From contig JADHLY010000004.1 in NCBI GenBank assembly GCA_016780385.1, positions 1 to 64,000 on the forward strand: 64,000 nucleotides of DNA. The letters run 5' to 3'. Below, piece by piece: positions 1-9,156 of this stretch (its first letter is position 1; each line of letters opens with the position of its first letter). The notes below the pieces were generated by a model. The model made no database searches, had not been told where the DNA came from, and saw only the letters and a list, made by a program, of their open reading frames with translations. The position numbers were made by a program, and so were the translations under genes. The DNA comes from Flavobacteriales bacterium (GTDB lineage: Bacteria; Bacteroidota; Bacteroidia; Flavobacteriales_D; Sanyastnellaceae).

Positions 1-318
1 GTCCACATGGCTTTGGGGCACTCCGTTCTCTTCGAACAAAGGCGCCAACTGGTCCAAGTACTGCTGGACGAGGGGCGCATTGACCTCGTGCCGAACGTCT
101 CCCGCATCGGATTCGAAATGGATGAAGAAGTCCGATTTGCCTCTGCCCACCACTTTGCCCAGTTCCTTGCGCAGCTGCATCTCCTTCTCCCGGAAATGAG
201 GTGGCATGCGGACCGAAAGGTCCAAACCTTTGCCGTTCAACGACCGGAGTTCGACCGTGTATTTGCGGGTACCAATGTGGGCTTCGGCTTTCCCGTAGCC
301 GGTCATGGAAAGGATCAT
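1..318 (-). CDS. yicC: YicC-family protein, N-terminal part (cut by window edge)
   Basis: The ORF track shows only its antisense shadow. The reverse strand reads a start followed by MILSMTGYGKAE, the hallmark N-terminus of the YicC/YloC family, and stays open to base 1 (106 residues). Family members are about 290 residues and are linked to RNA turnover (YicC/YloC endoribonuclease family). I chose the ATG at 318 because MILSMTGYG is the conserved family start and a promoter-like box lies 3 nt upstream; an in-frame ATG at 384 would add 22 unconserved residues and overlap the divergent gene. The remainder lies outside the window. Confidence 0.9.
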   Translation of the reverse strand, partial: MILSMTGYGKAEAHIGTRKYTVELRSLNGKGLDLSVRMPPHFREKEMQLRKELGKVVGRGKSDFFIHFESDAGDVRHEVNAPLVQQYLDQLAPLFEENGVPQSHVD

Positions 319-321
319 GCC

Positions 322-329
322 GCAAAATA
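322..329 (-). promoter_or_regulatory. Promoter -7-like box for yicC
   Basis: TATTTTGC on the minus strand ends 3 nt before the yicC ATG. It resembles the Bacteroidota -7 element TAnnTTTG; if used, the transcript would be leaderless or nearly so. No clear -33 TTG at the usual spacing. Confidence 0.4.
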
Positions 330-370
330 CACCCGTACCCCCACCCGGCATCAGGGCACGTTCGGGAAGG

Positions 371-378
371 TAACTTCG
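371..378 (+). promoter_or_regulatory. Promoter -7-like box for the polyprenyl synthetase operon
   Basis: TAACTTCG ends 4 nt before the ATG at 383, matching the TAnnTTCG pattern seen before many starts in this window. With the yicC box it occupies the 64-bp divergent spacer. Confidence 0.45.
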
Positions 379-382
379 CTTC

Positions 383-1357
383 ATGGCTGATCTCGCCTCG
401 ATACAAAAACCCGTGGCCCGCGAAATGCGGGAATTCCAAGGGCACTTCAAGGAGGCGATGCGCACATCCGTGCCGCTGCTCGACCACATCACCCGGTACA
501 TCGTGCGAAGCCGCGGAAAGCAGATGCGTCCGCTGTTGGTTTATCTGTCCGCTTCTGCCTCCGGAGGCACGCAGGAGAGGACCCACATCGCGGCGACCCT
601 GATCGAACTGCTCCACACCGCCACCCTCGTTCACGACGACGTGGTCGATGCTGCCGAAACGCGGCGTGGATTCCTTTCGATCAACGCCCTCTGGAAATCC
701 AAGATTGCCGTCCTCGTAGGAGATTACCTCCTCTCTCGTGGACTGGTCATTTCCATGGAAAACGAGGGCATTGATTTGCTTCGAATCACCTCCAAAGCCG
801 TCGAGGCCATGAGCGAGGGAGAGTTGCTGCAAATCGAGAAGGCGCGCCGGTTGGACATCACGGAGGAGGTGTACTTCGAGATCATACGGCGCAAAACAGC
901 ATCGCTCATCGCGGCATGCTGCTCGGCAGGAGCCGCCAGTGCCGGAGCCGATGCGGAGCGCATTGAGCTGCTCCGCTCCTTTGGAGAGGAAATGGGCATC
1001 GCTTTCCAGATCAAGGACGACCTGCTGGATTTCACACCTGCTGCAAACACGGGCAAGCCTTTGGGAGGCGACATCAAGGAGCGCAAGATGACCTTGCCCT
1101 TGATCCACACCCTCCAGTCCTTGGGCAAAGGCAAGCGCCGGTCTCTGATTCGTCGCATCAAGCGGAGTGCAGACCACCCCGGGGAAGCGGAATCCGTGCT
1201 GAATGAGATTCTTGCAGGATCCGGTATGGCCTATGCAGAAGAAAAAATGCGGCACCATCGAGACCGTGCCATCGCGTTGCTTCAGGAACTTCCCGATGGA
1301 GACGCCCGCCGGTCACTGGAGGCACTGGTGGACTTTACGATATCCCGGACCAAATGA
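383..1357 (+). CDS. Polyprenyl diphosphate synthase (trans-isoprenyl, class I)
   Basis: A 324-residue protein that condenses isopentenyl diphosphate onto an allylic diphosphate to build the long chain used for menaquinone or undecaprenyl carriers. Visible motifs are GKQMRP near residue 50, the first aspartate-rich motif HDDVVD near residue 87, and the second, KDDLLDF, near residue 215, both with the metal-binding aspartates intact. Length and motifs fit the IspB/octaprenyl synthase branch, but chain length cannot be read from the sequence. It starts an operon whose next gene overlaps its stop by ATGA. Confidence 0.93.
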   Translation: MADLASIQKPVAREMREFQGHFKEAMRTSVPLLDHITRYIVRSRGKQMRPLLVYLSASASGGTQERTHIAATLIELLHTATLVHDDVVDAAETRRGFLSINALWKSKIAVLVGDYLLSRGLVISMENEGIDLLRITSKAVEAMSEGELLQIEKARRLDITEEVYFEIIRRKTASLIAACCSAGAASAGADAERIELLRSFGEEMGIAFQIKDDLLDFTPAANTGKPLGGDIKERKMTLPLIHTLQSLGKGKRRSLIRRIKRSADHPGEAESVLNEILAGSGMAYAEEKMRHHRDRAIALLQELPDGDARRSLEALVDFTISRTK

Positions 1358-1788
1358 GACCGTCAACCCTCGCCCTTTTTTGCTGTACCCTGCTGTTTTC
1401 GGCATGCACGACGCCTTCCATCGAGGAAAAGGTGATCAGTACCTGGCCGGAAAGCGGGGAGCCCCGGGAAATCCACATTGCATTGCCGGACAGCTCCGGC
1501 ACTGAAGTAAAGATTCTGCATGGCAATGGACGCATTCACATGCGCGGTGTACTGAAGGCAGGAAAGCGGGAGGGGACCTGGAACACCTACCGCGAAGACG
1601 GCATGCCATGGAGCCAGGTTCATTATGTCGACGGATTGAAAGACGGGCTTTTCAGAACGTGGCACGCCGGTGGCGTCCCTCACATTGAAGGCCAGCACCG
1701 CAACAACCAGCCGGACAGCACCTGGCACTTCTACAGCACGGAAGGCGTGCTGGTCCAGACGGAGTTCTATGGGGAAGGGGCGAATTGA
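1354..1788 (+). CDS. Lipoprotein with MORN/YwqK-type repeats
   Basis: A 144-residue protein with a short signal peptide and a lipobox (LFSAC, Cys near residue 18). The body carries three approximate repeats of the G-K-R-E-G-T-W type seen in the antitoxin-like YwqK/MORN_2 family (GKREGTW, DGLKDGLF, NNQPDSTW). Such proteins are probably membrane-anchored beta-hairpin repeat proteins of unknown role. Its ATGA overlap with the polyprenyl synthase gene implies translational coupling. No toxin partner is visible, so I do not call it an antitoxin. Confidence 0.7.
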   Translation: MRPSTLALFCCTLLFSACTTPSIEEKVISTWPESGEPREIHIALPDSSGTEVKILHGNGRIHMRGVLKAGKREGTWNTYREDGMPWSQVHYVDGLKDGLFRTWHAGGVPHIEGQHRNNQPDSTWHFYSTEGVLVQTEFYGEGAN

Positions 1789-1858
1789 ACCGTCCGATGT
1801 GGGTCGTTTTCGACAAGACACATACCGAAGTACTCCCTTCCGGGCGTTGATTTGTTCC

Positions 1859-2908
1859 ATGCCTCACATTCGTTTCGCATCCCGTCTCCCCCTCCTTGTT
1901 CTGCTCTGCTCGGCTTCAGCCTGCATGGCGAGCGGTGAGGAAGATCAGCGGAACTACATCCAGAAATGGAAGGATGAAGCCGTTCGGCAAATGGCCATCC
2001 ATCGGATTCCGGCGAGCATCACTTTGGCACAAGGCCTTCTGGAAAGCGGGTCGGGAAAAAGCGAGTTGAGCGCACGCTCGAACAACCACTTTGGCATCAA
2101 ATGCCACAAGGATTGGGAAGGGGGGCGCACCTACCACGACGACGATGCCAAAGGCGAGTGCTTTCGGGTCTATGCTGACGCCCGGGACAGTTTTGAGGAC
2201 CACAGCCTCTTCTTGAAGCGCAAGCGCTATGAAAGTCTTTTCGAACTGAATATCGATGACTACAAAGGCTGGGCAAGGGGGCTCAAGAGATGCGGGTATG
2301 CAACCAGCCCAACCTATGCCAAGGCTTTGATTGAACTGATTGAGCGCCATGGGCTAGATGATTACGACGAAGAGGGCATCGCCTTGCTGAAGGCCGGCAC
2401 CATCCCCAATCGAATCACCGAGCAGGAAGCCGAAACCGTGTCTGATGCTCATCCGACCGACGGAGGGTCCGCGGGCCAGGGGTCATCCTCTGTTCGCGTT
2501 GGGGGAGGACGTCTGAACGGCATCACCGAGAATGATGTGTCCTGGGTGGAAATCCGGGCCGGTGAAACCATTGGACAGATTGCAGAGCAGATGGAGTTGG
2601 CCTTTTGGCAGCTTCGCAAATACAATGACCTGGGCGAATTGAGCAAAACCACCCGCTTTGATTCGGCCCGACGTCTTTACATCCAGCCCAAGCGAAGGCG
2701 GGGCAGCCAACATTGGCACCTTGTCAAGAATGGGGAAACCCTGCGTACCATCAGCGATCTGGAAGCGGTAAAGCTGAAGGTGCTCATGAAGAGGACCGAC
2801 AAAGGCCCCGATGAGGAATTGAAAACCGGTACCCTTGTTCCCCTTCGCTTCGCTACCGGCGACGATGGCAAACTGCCTTGGTATGCTTGGGGCGGTGGTG
2901 CGCGTTGA
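1859..2908 (+). CDS. Secreted glucosaminidase with LysM domains
   Basis: About 349 residues from the ATG at 1859, which opens a signal peptide; the longer track ORF from 1670 begins inside the previous gene in another frame. Residues 35-170 match the mannosyl-glycoprotein endo-beta-N-acetylglucosaminidase (GH73-type) domain: the glutamate in LLESGSGKSEL (near residue 62) is the expected catalytic acid and SNNHFGIKC is the usual follow-on motif. Two LysM-like segments follow (about 228-275 and 293-340), which should hold it on peptidoglycan. It likely cuts glycan strands during wall turnover. Confidence 0.88.
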   Translation: MPHIRFASRLPLLVLLCSASACMASGEEDQRNYIQKWKDEAVRQMAIHRIPASITLAQGLLESGSGKSELSARSNNHFGIKCHKDWEGGRTYHDDDAKGECFRVYADARDSFEDHSLFLKRKRYESLFELNIDDYKGWARGLKRCGYATSPTYAKALIELIERHGLDDYDEEGIALLKAGTIPNRITEQEAETVSDAHPTDGGSAGQGSSSVRVGGGRLNGITENDVSWVEIRAGETIGQIAEQMELAFWQLRKYNDLGELSKTTRFDSARRLYIQPKRRRGSQHWHLVKNGETLRTISDLEAVKLKVLMKRTDKGPDEELKTGTLVPLRFATGDDGKLPWYAWGGGAR

Positions 2909-2921
2909 GGCGCAAGCGCGC

Positions 2922-2929
2922 TAAATTGC
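2922..2929 (+). promoter_or_regulatory. Promoter -7-like box for hmgA
   Basis: TAAATTGC ends 4 nt before the ATG of the homogentisate dioxygenase gene and lies clear of the preceding stop. It predicts a leaderless tyrosine-catabolism transcript. Confidence 0.45.
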
Positions 2930-2933
2930 AGAC

Positions 2934-4118
2934 ATGCCATTCTATCAGCGGAAGGGGCAGGTCCCGCATAAGCGGCACACCCAATTCACCCAGGCGGACG
3001 GAACGCTCCACCACGAACAGCTCTTCGGAACGATCGGCTTTGTGGGCATGAGCTCGCTGCTCTACCATTTGTATCCCCCCACGATGGTGGAGTCCGTGGC
3101 CGCGCCGCGCGATGCCCGGCCCGTGGAAGGCGTGAAGGAGAACATCACCTCGCGCCGGGTCCCGGGGTTTTCGGCGCCTTCCTCCGGCAGCGCCCTGGAA
3201 GCCCGGGTGCCGCTGATGTTCAATTCGGACTGCACGATCTCGGTGGCCAGGCCCGACCTCCCGGACGACGAGGACCGCTTTTACAAGAATGCCGACTCCG
3301 ACGAGGTCGTCTTCATCCACGACGGTGAAGGCATCCTCCACACCCTGTTTGGCGACCTGGCCTACCGCCCTGGAGACTATCTGGTCATTCCGCGTGGCGT
3401 CATCCATCGGTGGGCTCCAGCGAACGGATCGGAGCAGCGCTGGCTGGTGGTGGAGAGCGCCCATCCCATCGTCACACCCAAGCGCTATCGGAACCATTTC
3501 GGGCAATTGTTGGAGCACAGCCCATTCTGCGAGCGGGACTTGCGGGCGCCTGAGCATGTTCCGGCCGTCGACCGCGCCGGTTCTTTTCCGATTGATGTGC
3601 GCAAAGAGGGCATGATCCATACCGTCACCTACGGCCGCCATCCCTTCGACGTGGTCGGTTGGGACGGATACCATTTTCCCTACGCCTTCTCCATCCACGA
3701 CTTCGAGCCCATCACGGGGCGCGTGCACCAGCCGCCGCCGGTGCACCAGACCTTTGAGACCGATGCCTTTGTCATCTGCAGCTTCTGCCCCAGGCTCTAC
3801 GACTACCACCCCAAGTCCATTCCCGCCCCTTACAACCACAGCAACATCGATTCCGATGAAGTGCTGTACTACGTAGAAGGCAATTTCATGAGCCGCAAGG
3901 GGATCTCGCGCGGTGACCTGACCCTGCATCCAGGAGGCATTCCCCACGGACCGCACCCCGGCACCTACGAGGGCTCCATCGGCAAGACCGGTACTGCCGA
4001 ACTCGCCGTCATGGTCGACACCTTCCGGCCCCTGCGCCTGACCCAGCAAGCCCTGGACATCGAGGACGGTGGCTACCACACCAGCTGGCTCGGTTACACC
4101 CCAAAAATCCTCGACTGA
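2934..4118 (+). CDS. hmgA: Homogentisate 1,2-dioxygenase
   Basis: A 394-residue non-haem iron enzyme that opens the ring of homogentisate to maleylacetoacetate in tyrosine and phenylalanine breakdown. The N-terminus MPFYQRKGQVPHKRHTQF is typical of the family. The cupin core holds likely iron ligands in YNHSNIDSDEVLYY (His and Glu) and in the HPGGIPHGPHPG segment. It is slightly shorter than the roughly 440-residue eukaryotic enzymes, as usual for Bacteroidota. Eight bases separate it from the HPPD gene that supplies its substrate. The next enzymes (maleylacetoacetate isomerase, fumarylacetoacetase) are not in the window. Confidence 0.95.
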   Translation: MPFYQRKGQVPHKRHTQFTQADGTLHHEQLFGTIGFVGMSSLLYHLYPPTMVESVAAPRDARPVEGVKENITSRRVPGFSAPSSGSALEARVPLMFNSDCTISVARPDLPDDEDRFYKNADSDEVVFIHDGEGILHTLFGDLAYRPGDYLVIPRGVIHRWAPANGSEQRWLVVESAHPIVTPKRYRNHFGQLLEHSPFCERDLRAPEHVPAVDRAGSFPIDVRKEGMIHTVTYGRHPFDVVGWDGYHFPYAFSIHDFEPITGRVHQPPPVHQTFETDAFVICSFCPRLYDYHPKSIPAPYNHSNIDSDEVLYYVEGNFMSRKGISRGDLTLHPGGIPHGPHPGTYEGSIGKTGTAELAVMVDTFRPLRLTQQALDIEDGGYHTSWLGYTPKILD

Positions 4119-4126
4119 ACCCTGCA

Positions 4127-5266
4127 ATGACCATGGAACAGCAGACCCCCCAACCCGCCATCACCGTTCCCGAAGCGGACGATTTCCTGCCCCTGCTCGG
4201 CACGGACCACGTCGAGCTCATCGTCGGCAACGCCAAGCAGAGCGCCTATTACTACATGCACGCCTGGGGCTTCCAGCCGCTGGCATTCAAAGGCCTCGAG
4301 ACTGGAGATTCCGACAGCGTGAGCTACGTGCTGAGACAGGATAAAATCACCCTCGTGCTGACCACGCCGCTGATGGCCGACGGGCCCCTGAACGACCACC
4401 TGAATCGCCACGGAGACGGCGTCAAAGCCGTTGCGCTGTGGGTGGACGACGCGGAGAAGAGCTGGAAGGAGACCACCTCCCGCGGCGCGGTGAGCGCCTT
4501 TGCCCCCGAAACCCGTGAAGACGGGGACGGAAAGGTGGTCCTGAGCGCCATCGAGACCTACGGCGACACCATTCACGTCTTCGTGGAGCGCAAGGCCTAC
4601 AACGGGGTCTTCCTCCCTGGATACCAGGCTTGGAATCCGGTGGCGACGTCACCCGTTGTCGGCCTCAAATACATCGATCACATGGTGGGCAACGTCGGAT
4701 GGGGCGAGATGAACACCTGGTGTGAATTCTATGCCAAAGTCATGGGCTTTGCGCAGTTGATCTCCTTTGATGACAAGGACATCTCCACAGATTACACCGC
4801 CTTGATGTCCAAGGTGATGAGCAACGGAAACGGGCGCATCAAATTTCCGATCAACGAGCCCGCCGAAGGGCGGAAGAAGAGCCAGATTGAGGAGTACATC
4901 GACTTTTACCAGGGCGCGGGTGTGCAGCACATCGCCGTGGCCACCGACAACATCATCGAGACGGTCACGGAGCTGCAGCGCCGCGGCATTGACTTCCTGA
5001 AAGTGCCCAGCACTTACTACGACACCGTACTGGACCGGGTGGGTGAGATCGACGAGGACCTGGAACCCTTGCGCGACTTGGGTATCCTGATCGACCGGGA
5101 CGACGAAGGGTATCTCCTGCAAATCTTCACCAAGCCCGTGGTGGACCGGCCCACGATGTTCTTCGAGATCATCCAGCGCAAGGGTGCCCAGAGCTTCGGA
5201 AAGGGCAATTTCAAGGCACTCTTCGAGGCCATCGAACGGGAGCAGGCCTTGCGTGGCACACTCTGA
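4127..5266 (+). CDS. hpd: 4-hydroxyphenylpyruvate dioxygenase
   Basis: A 379-residue enzyme that converts 4-hydroxyphenylpyruvate to homogentisate with Fe(II) and oxygen. It has two vicinal-oxygen-chelate domains; the C-terminal one carries the facial triad, seen as His in KYIDHMVGNV, His in GVQHIAVAT and Glu in FFEIIQRKG. The start ATG at 4127 is followed by a second in-frame ATG at 4133, so the exact start is uncertain by two residues. It is the second gene of the hmgA operon, and its 3' end overlaps the following ABC gene. Confidence 0.96.
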   Translation: MTMEQQTPQPAITVPEADDFLPLLGTDHVELIVGNAKQSAYYYMHAWGFQPLAFKGLETGDSDSVSYVLRQDKITLVLTTPLMADGPLNDHLNRHGDGVKAVALWVDDAEKSWKETTSRGAVSAFAPETREDGDGKVVLSAIETYGDTIHVFVERKAYNGVFLPGYQAWNPVATSPVVGLKYIDHMVGNVGWGEMNTWCEFYAKVMGFAQLISFDDKDISTDYTALMSKVMSNGNGRIKFPINEPAEGRKKSQIEEYIDFYQGAGVQHIAVATDNIIETVTELQRRGIDFLKVPSTYYDTVLDRVGEIDEDLEPLRDLGILIDRDDEGYLLQIFTKPVVDRPTMFFEIIQRKGAQSFGKGNFKALFEAIEREQALRGTL

Positions 5267-6911
5267 ATCCCCCACTGCTCCTGCCCTCGCATGGCGAGGC
5301 GTGGACCTGGACATCGGGGACAAGGCCATCCTGCGCGGAATCGACCTGGCGGTGGACCACGGAAGGACCCTGGCCTTGGTCGGCGAAAGCGGGTCGGGCA
5401 AGACCATGTGCTGCATGGCCGCCCTGGGCCTCATTCCTGGAGGAGGGCGCCTTACCGCAGGGCGGATAGAAGGGCCCGGCGGGGTGTGGATGCGGGCAGA
5501 CGAAGGGGACACCGTGCCCATCCCGCGGGGCAAGGTGGTCACGATGGTTTTTCAGGAGCCGATGACCAGCCTCAACCCCACCATGCGGTGCGGTGCCCAG
5601 GTCGCGGAAGTCATCCTGAGGCACGAAAAATCGGAAGCTTCAAAGGCCCGGGAAAAAGTCCTTGGCTTGTTTGAGGAGGTCCAAATGCCCGATCCCCAGC
5701 GGGCGTGGTCTGCCTATCCTCACGAACTATCTGGTGGACAGAAACAGCGGGTTTTGATTGCCATGGCGTTGGCCAACGACCCTGACATCCTGCTGGCCGA
5801 TGAACCCACCACTGCCTTGGACAGCACACTGCGTGCGGAACTCCTGGACCTCATTGCCTCCATTCAGCGTGCGCGCGGTTTGGCCTTGGTCCTCGTGACG
5901 CACGACATGGATGTGGTGGAAAGGGCGGCTGACGAGGTGGCCGTCCTCTTGAAGGGACGGGTAGTAGAACACGGCAGCGCGGACCGAATCTTACATGCCC
6001 CAGCGCACCCTTACACACGCGGCCTTTTGGCCTGTCGTGTTCCGAAGAAAGGAAGAATGACGCCGCTTCCCGTGCTCTCGGACTTCATGGGAGATGAAGC
6101 CGGCTCGGCCACCTTCCAACATCAGGAAATCCAAAGTGCCCCTGCGGACCGGCCCATGCTGTTGGAAGTGAACGCCGCTTGTAAGACCTATCCAGGGGGG
6201 GGCGTGCCCGCCTTGGACAACGTCGGCCTTTCACTCCCGGAAGGGGGAAGCCTTGGAATTGTGGGTGGAAGCGGGTGCGGCAAGACAACCCTTGCTCGCG
6301 CCATTCTCGGTTTGCATCGACTGGACAGCGGCAGCATCCGCATCGCTGGAAAATCGGTAGAACAAAACTCCCCCGATCAGATCCGACACATCCGCAGTCA
6401 AGTAGGCCTGGTGTTCCAGGACCCTCGGGCGGCGTTGAACCCCACTCGAAAGGTGGGCGCGGCCATACGGGAGGTCCTCACCCGCTGGGGCCATACGCCC
6501 GACCAAGCCTCAACAGAAGCGGTGAAACTGATGGAGGCTGTGGGGCTTGAAGCAGATGCCCTGCATAGAAAACCAGACGCCTTTTCCGGTGGGCAACGCC
6601 AGCGGATTGTGATCGCACGGGCCCTCGCGGCCGACCCCAAGCTGCTCATCTGTGATGAAGCTGTCGCAGCGTTGGATGTGAGCGTGCAGGCACAGGTGCT
6701 CAATCTATTGGTCGAATTGCGCAGGAAGCGCGGTCTTGCCTTGCTGTTCATCAGCCACGACCTCGGGGTTGTGAGATATCTGTGTGACCGGACGCTGGTG
6801 CTGGATCGTGGCCAAGTTGTGGAGGAAGGAGAATCGGACCAATTGTGGGCCCATCCAACCCATGAAGTGACCCGGAGACTTCAGGCCGCCGGAGGGGGTT
6901 CGATTGCCTAA
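5253..6911 (+). CDS. ABC transporter ATPase with two nucleotide-binding domains (peptide/nickel type)
   Basis: I place the start at GTG 5253 (552 residues), since the track ORF from 5184 adds 23 residues that are only hpd read in another frame. Two complete nucleotide-binding domains are fused: the first with GESGSGKT, LSGGQKQR and LLADEPTTALD, the second with GGSGCGKTT, FSGGQRQR and ICDEAVAALD. This is the DppD-DppF/OppD-OppF arrangement (as in YejF or GsiA). No permease or binding protein lies nearby, so the partners must be encoded elsewhere. The 14-bp overlap with hpd suggests coupled translation, but a tyrosine-related substrate is only a guess. Confidence 0.88.
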   Translation: MAHSESPTAPALAWRGVDLDIGDKAILRGIDLAVDHGRTLALVGESGSGKTMCCMAALGLIPGGGRLTAGRIEGPGGVWMRADEGDTVPIPRGKVVTMVFQEPMTSLNPTMRCGAQVAEVILRHEKSEASKAREKVLGLFEEVQMPDPQRAWSAYPHELSGGQKQRVLIAMALANDPDILLADEPTTALDSTLRAELLDLIASIQRARGLALVLVTHDMDVVERAADEVAVLLKGRVVEHGSADRILHAPAHPYTRGLLACRVPKKGRMTPLPVLSDFMGDEAGSATFQHQEIQSAPADRPMLLEVNAACKTYPGGGVPALDNVGLSLPEGGSLGIVGGSGCGKTTLARAILGLHRLDSGSIRIAGKSVEQNSPDQIRHIRSQVGLVFQDPRAALNPTRKVGAAIREVLTRWGHTPDQASTEAVKLMEAVGLEADALHRKPDAFSGGQRQRIVIARALAADPKLLICDEAVAALDVSVQAQVLNLLVELRRKRGLALLFISHDLGVVRYLCDRTLVLDRGQVVEEGESDQLWAHPTHEVTRRLQAAGGGSIA

Positions 6912-6916
6912 TTTCG
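6909..6916 (+). promoter_or_regulatory. Promoter -7-like box before the crotonase gene
   Basis: TAATTTCG ends 4 nt before the ATG at 6921. The TAA is also the stop codon of the ABC gene, so the match is partly forced and less certain than others. Confidence 0.3.
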
Positions 6917-6920
6917 AGCC

Positions 6921-7700
6921 ATGTCCGAAACCGCCCTCGTCACCGAGGTCCTGCACGGCCCTGTCGCCTGTTGGACACTGAACAGACCCCAGCAACTCAA
7001 TGCCCTGAATGGCAAGCTCATCGAGAAACTCGGTGCCCTGGTAGAAGAAGTCCAACAGCGCGATGAAGTGCGCTGCGTGGTCCTCACCGGCTCAGGGGAA
7101 AAGGCCTTTGTCGCCGGCGCTGACATCAAGGAATTCGCAGATTTCGACAGTGTGGCAGGACGCCGCCTCGCCGAGAAAGGTCAACGCATTCTGTTTGATG
7201 CCATCTCCCATTCGTCCAAGCCTTTTGTGGCGGCTGTGGGTGGCTTTGCGCTCGGAGGCGGGTTGGAGTTGGCACTGGCCTGCCATGTGCGTGTGGCTTC
7301 TGCCAATGCACGGTTTGGCCTACCCGAAGTTACCCTCGGCCTGATCCCAGGATACGGTGGCACCCAGCGCCTATCCAAAATCGTTGGGCGCGGTCGCGCC
7401 ATGGAGATGATTCTCTCGGCACGCATGGTGAAGGCCGACGAAGCCTTGGCCATGGGGTTGGTCAGCACGGTTGTGGAGCGAGACGTGCTCATGGATGAAG
7501 CACTGCGCATGTCCCGTGCCCTCTCAGCAAACAGCCCAAAAGCCATAGGAGCTGCCATTCGTGCCGTGCAGGCCAGCGGGTCTCCCGAAGGTTACGAAGT
7601 GGAAATCGACCAGTTCGGGCGGTGCTTCTCCAATGAAGACTTCAAGGAAGGCGTAGCCGCCTTTCTCGAAAAGCGGAAACCTGAATTTCCCGGAAAATGA
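6921..7700 (+). CDS. Enoyl-CoA hydratase/isomerase (crotonase family)
   Basis: A 259-residue cytoplasmic crotonase, likely hydrating 2-enoyl-CoA in beta-oxidation or amino-acid degradation. Oxyanion-hole and CoA-binding segments are visible at [11 protein letters not shown] and [15 protein letters not shown], and the two catalytic glutamates would lie in GGGLELA and in [13 protein letters not shown]. Length is standard. It overlaps dut by ATGA, so it is transcribed with, or reads into, the envelope operon. Substrate chain length cannot be told. Confidence 0.88.
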   Translation: MSETALVTEVLHGPVACWTLNRPQQLNALNGKLIEKLGALVEEVQQRDEVRCVVLTGSGEKAFVAGADIKEFADFDSVAGRRLAEKGQRILFDAISHSSKPFVAAVGGFALGGGLELALACHVRVASANARFGLPEVTLGLIPGYGGTQRLSKIVGRGRAMEMILSARMVKADEALAMGLVSTVVERDVLMDEALRMSRALSANSPKAIGAAIRAVQASGSPEGYEVEIDQFGRCFSNEDFKEGVAAFLEKRKPEFPGK

Positions 7701-8158
7701 ACGAGTCCCCCGATTTACGCATCCGAGTGGTCCATGTGGGAGACACGCAACTTCCCCAATATGCCACCCCGTTGAGCGCGGGTCTGGATTTGCGCGCCCA
7801 CCTGCCCGGTCCGGTCGTTCTGGAGCCTGGGGAACGCCGCTTGGTGCCCACGGGGCTCCACATTGAATTGCCGGCGGGCCATGAAGCCCAGGTACGACCG
7901 CGCAGTGGCCTTGCCTACAAGCATGGCATTACGGTGCTGAATGCCCCGGGTACCATCGATGCAGATTACCGAGGAGACATCGGTGTGCTGCTCATCAACT
8001 TGGGCCAAGCCGCATTTACCATTGAACCGGGCGAGCGCATTGCCCAACTCGTCGTAGCCTCATACACCCGTGTAGAATGGGCTCCCGTCAAAGACACTGC
8101 CGAACTCGCGGTCTCCAAACGGGGAGAAGGCGGATTCGGACATACTGGAACCTCATGA
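7697..8158 (+). CDS. dut: dUTP diphosphatase (dUTPase)
   Basis: A 153-residue trimeric dUTPase that hydrolyses dUTP to dUMP, keeping uracil out of DNA and feeding dTMP synthesis. The conserved motifs are all present: motif 2 [11 protein letters not shown], motif 3 [16 protein letters not shown] with the catalytic Asp, motif 4 GERIAQLVV and motif 5 [10 protein letters not shown]. It begins by ATGA overlap with the crotonase gene and ends by ATGA overlap with the nucleotidyltransferase, an order conserved in Bacteroidota. Confidence 0.96.
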   Translation: MNESPDLRIRVVHVGDTQLPQYATPLSAGLDLRAHLPGPVVLEPGERRLVPTGLHIELPAGHEAQVRPRSGLAYKHGITVLNAPGTIDADYRGDIGVLLINLGQAAFTIEPGERIAQLVVASYTRVEWAPVKDTAELAVSKRGEGGFGHTGTS

Positions 8159-9156
8159 ACCTCATCATCCCCATGGCGGGACGCGGCAGTCGTTTGCGTC
8201 CTCATACCCTCACGGTCCCCAAACCGCTGGTCCACGTGGCGGGCAAGCCCATCGTCCAGCACCTTGTGGAGGACCTGGCTGCCATGAGCCCCCGTCCTTT
8301 CGCCAACATCGCCTTTGTGATTGGCGACTTTGGCGACCCGGTGGAAGCAGATTTGTTGAACCTCGCCAGCCGTCTCGGTGCCCAGGGGCACATCTGCCAT
8401 CAGGACCAGCCGTTGGGCACTGCACACGCCGTCTGGTGCGCCAAGGAATGGCTGTCTGGCGAAACCGTGGTGGCATTCGCAGACACGTTGTTTCGCGCGG
8501 ATTTCCAGCTCGATGCAGAAGCAGATGGACACATCTTCGTCAAGCGCATTGAGGACCCCCGCCAGTTCGGCGTGGTTGTGCTGGGTGATGATGGCGCCAT
8601 CTCTGAGTATGCGGAAAAGCCAGAAGAACCCGTTTCCAACCTGGCGATGATTGGGATTTACCACTTCAAAGACGGCGGAGCGTTGGGCAGGGAAATTGAC
8701 CTGCTCATCGAAAATGGCACGATGAAGGGGGGCGAGTATCAACTTCCCGATGCCTTCCGCGCCCTGACAGAACAGGGTGCGCGCTTCCGACCGGGTGAAG
8801 TCAATGCCTGGATGGACTGTGGAAACCGCGAAGTCACCGTGGAGACCAACGGCCGCATGCTCGAATTTCTGGGCGATGCTGCCGGCGTTGCGCCTGGAGC
8901 CACCGTGGAGAACAGTGTCGTGATCCCCCCTTGTATCATCCAAGAAGGTGCCGTTGTCCGAAACGCAGTCGTAGGTCCTTGCGTGACCATCGGGCCTCGA
9001 ACAGTAGTAGAACGCAGCATCCTGAGCGATTGCCTCGTAGGCAGTGATGGCCATTTGAACGGTGTGAACCTCAAGGGGTCCATGATTGGAAACCACGCCT
9101 CTGTCAGCCGGTCCGGAGAGGACCTCAGCATAGGGGATTACTGCACGTCTGCATGA
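8155..9156 (+). CDS. Sugar-1-phosphate nucleotidyltransferase with hexapeptide-repeat tail
   Basis: I use the ATG at 8155 ([16 protein letters not shown], 333 residues); the track ORF from 8077 adds sequence from inside dut. The N-terminal GT-A-like domain has the nucleotide-binding G-R-G-S-R-L-R-P signature and the downstream [11 protein letters not shown]. The C-terminal 90 residues contain left-handed beta-helix hexapeptides (around [15 protein letters not shown]), the layout of mannose- or glucose-1-phosphate nucleotidyltransferases. It probably makes an activated sugar for envelope glycans; the nucleotide and sugar are not predictable. Confidence 0.87.
   Translation: MNLIIPMAGRGSRLRPHTLTVPKPLVHVAGKPIVQHLVEDLAAMSPRPFANIAFVIGDFGDPVEADLLNLASRLGAQGHICHQDQPLGTAHAVWCAKEWLSGETVVAFADTLFRADFQLDAEADGHIFVKRIEDPRQFGVVVLGDDGAISEYAEKPEEPVSNLAMIGIYHFKDGGALGREIDLLIENGTMKGGEYQLPDAFRALTEQGARFRPGEVNAWMDCGNREVTVETNGRMLEFLGDAAGVAPGATVENSVVIPPCIIQEGAVVRNAVVGPCVTIGPRTVVERSILSDCLVGSDGHLNGVNLKGSMIGNHASVSRSGEDLSIGDYCTSA

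Noticed and set aside
1354-1788. Antitoxin YwqK-like half of a toxin system
   Set aside because: It is a lipoprotein with MORN-type repeats and has no adjacent toxin candidate.
2853-4127. 424-residue minus-strand ORF antisense to hmgA
   Set aside because: No recognisable family; it mirrors a clear homogentisate dioxygenase and is a product of high GC.
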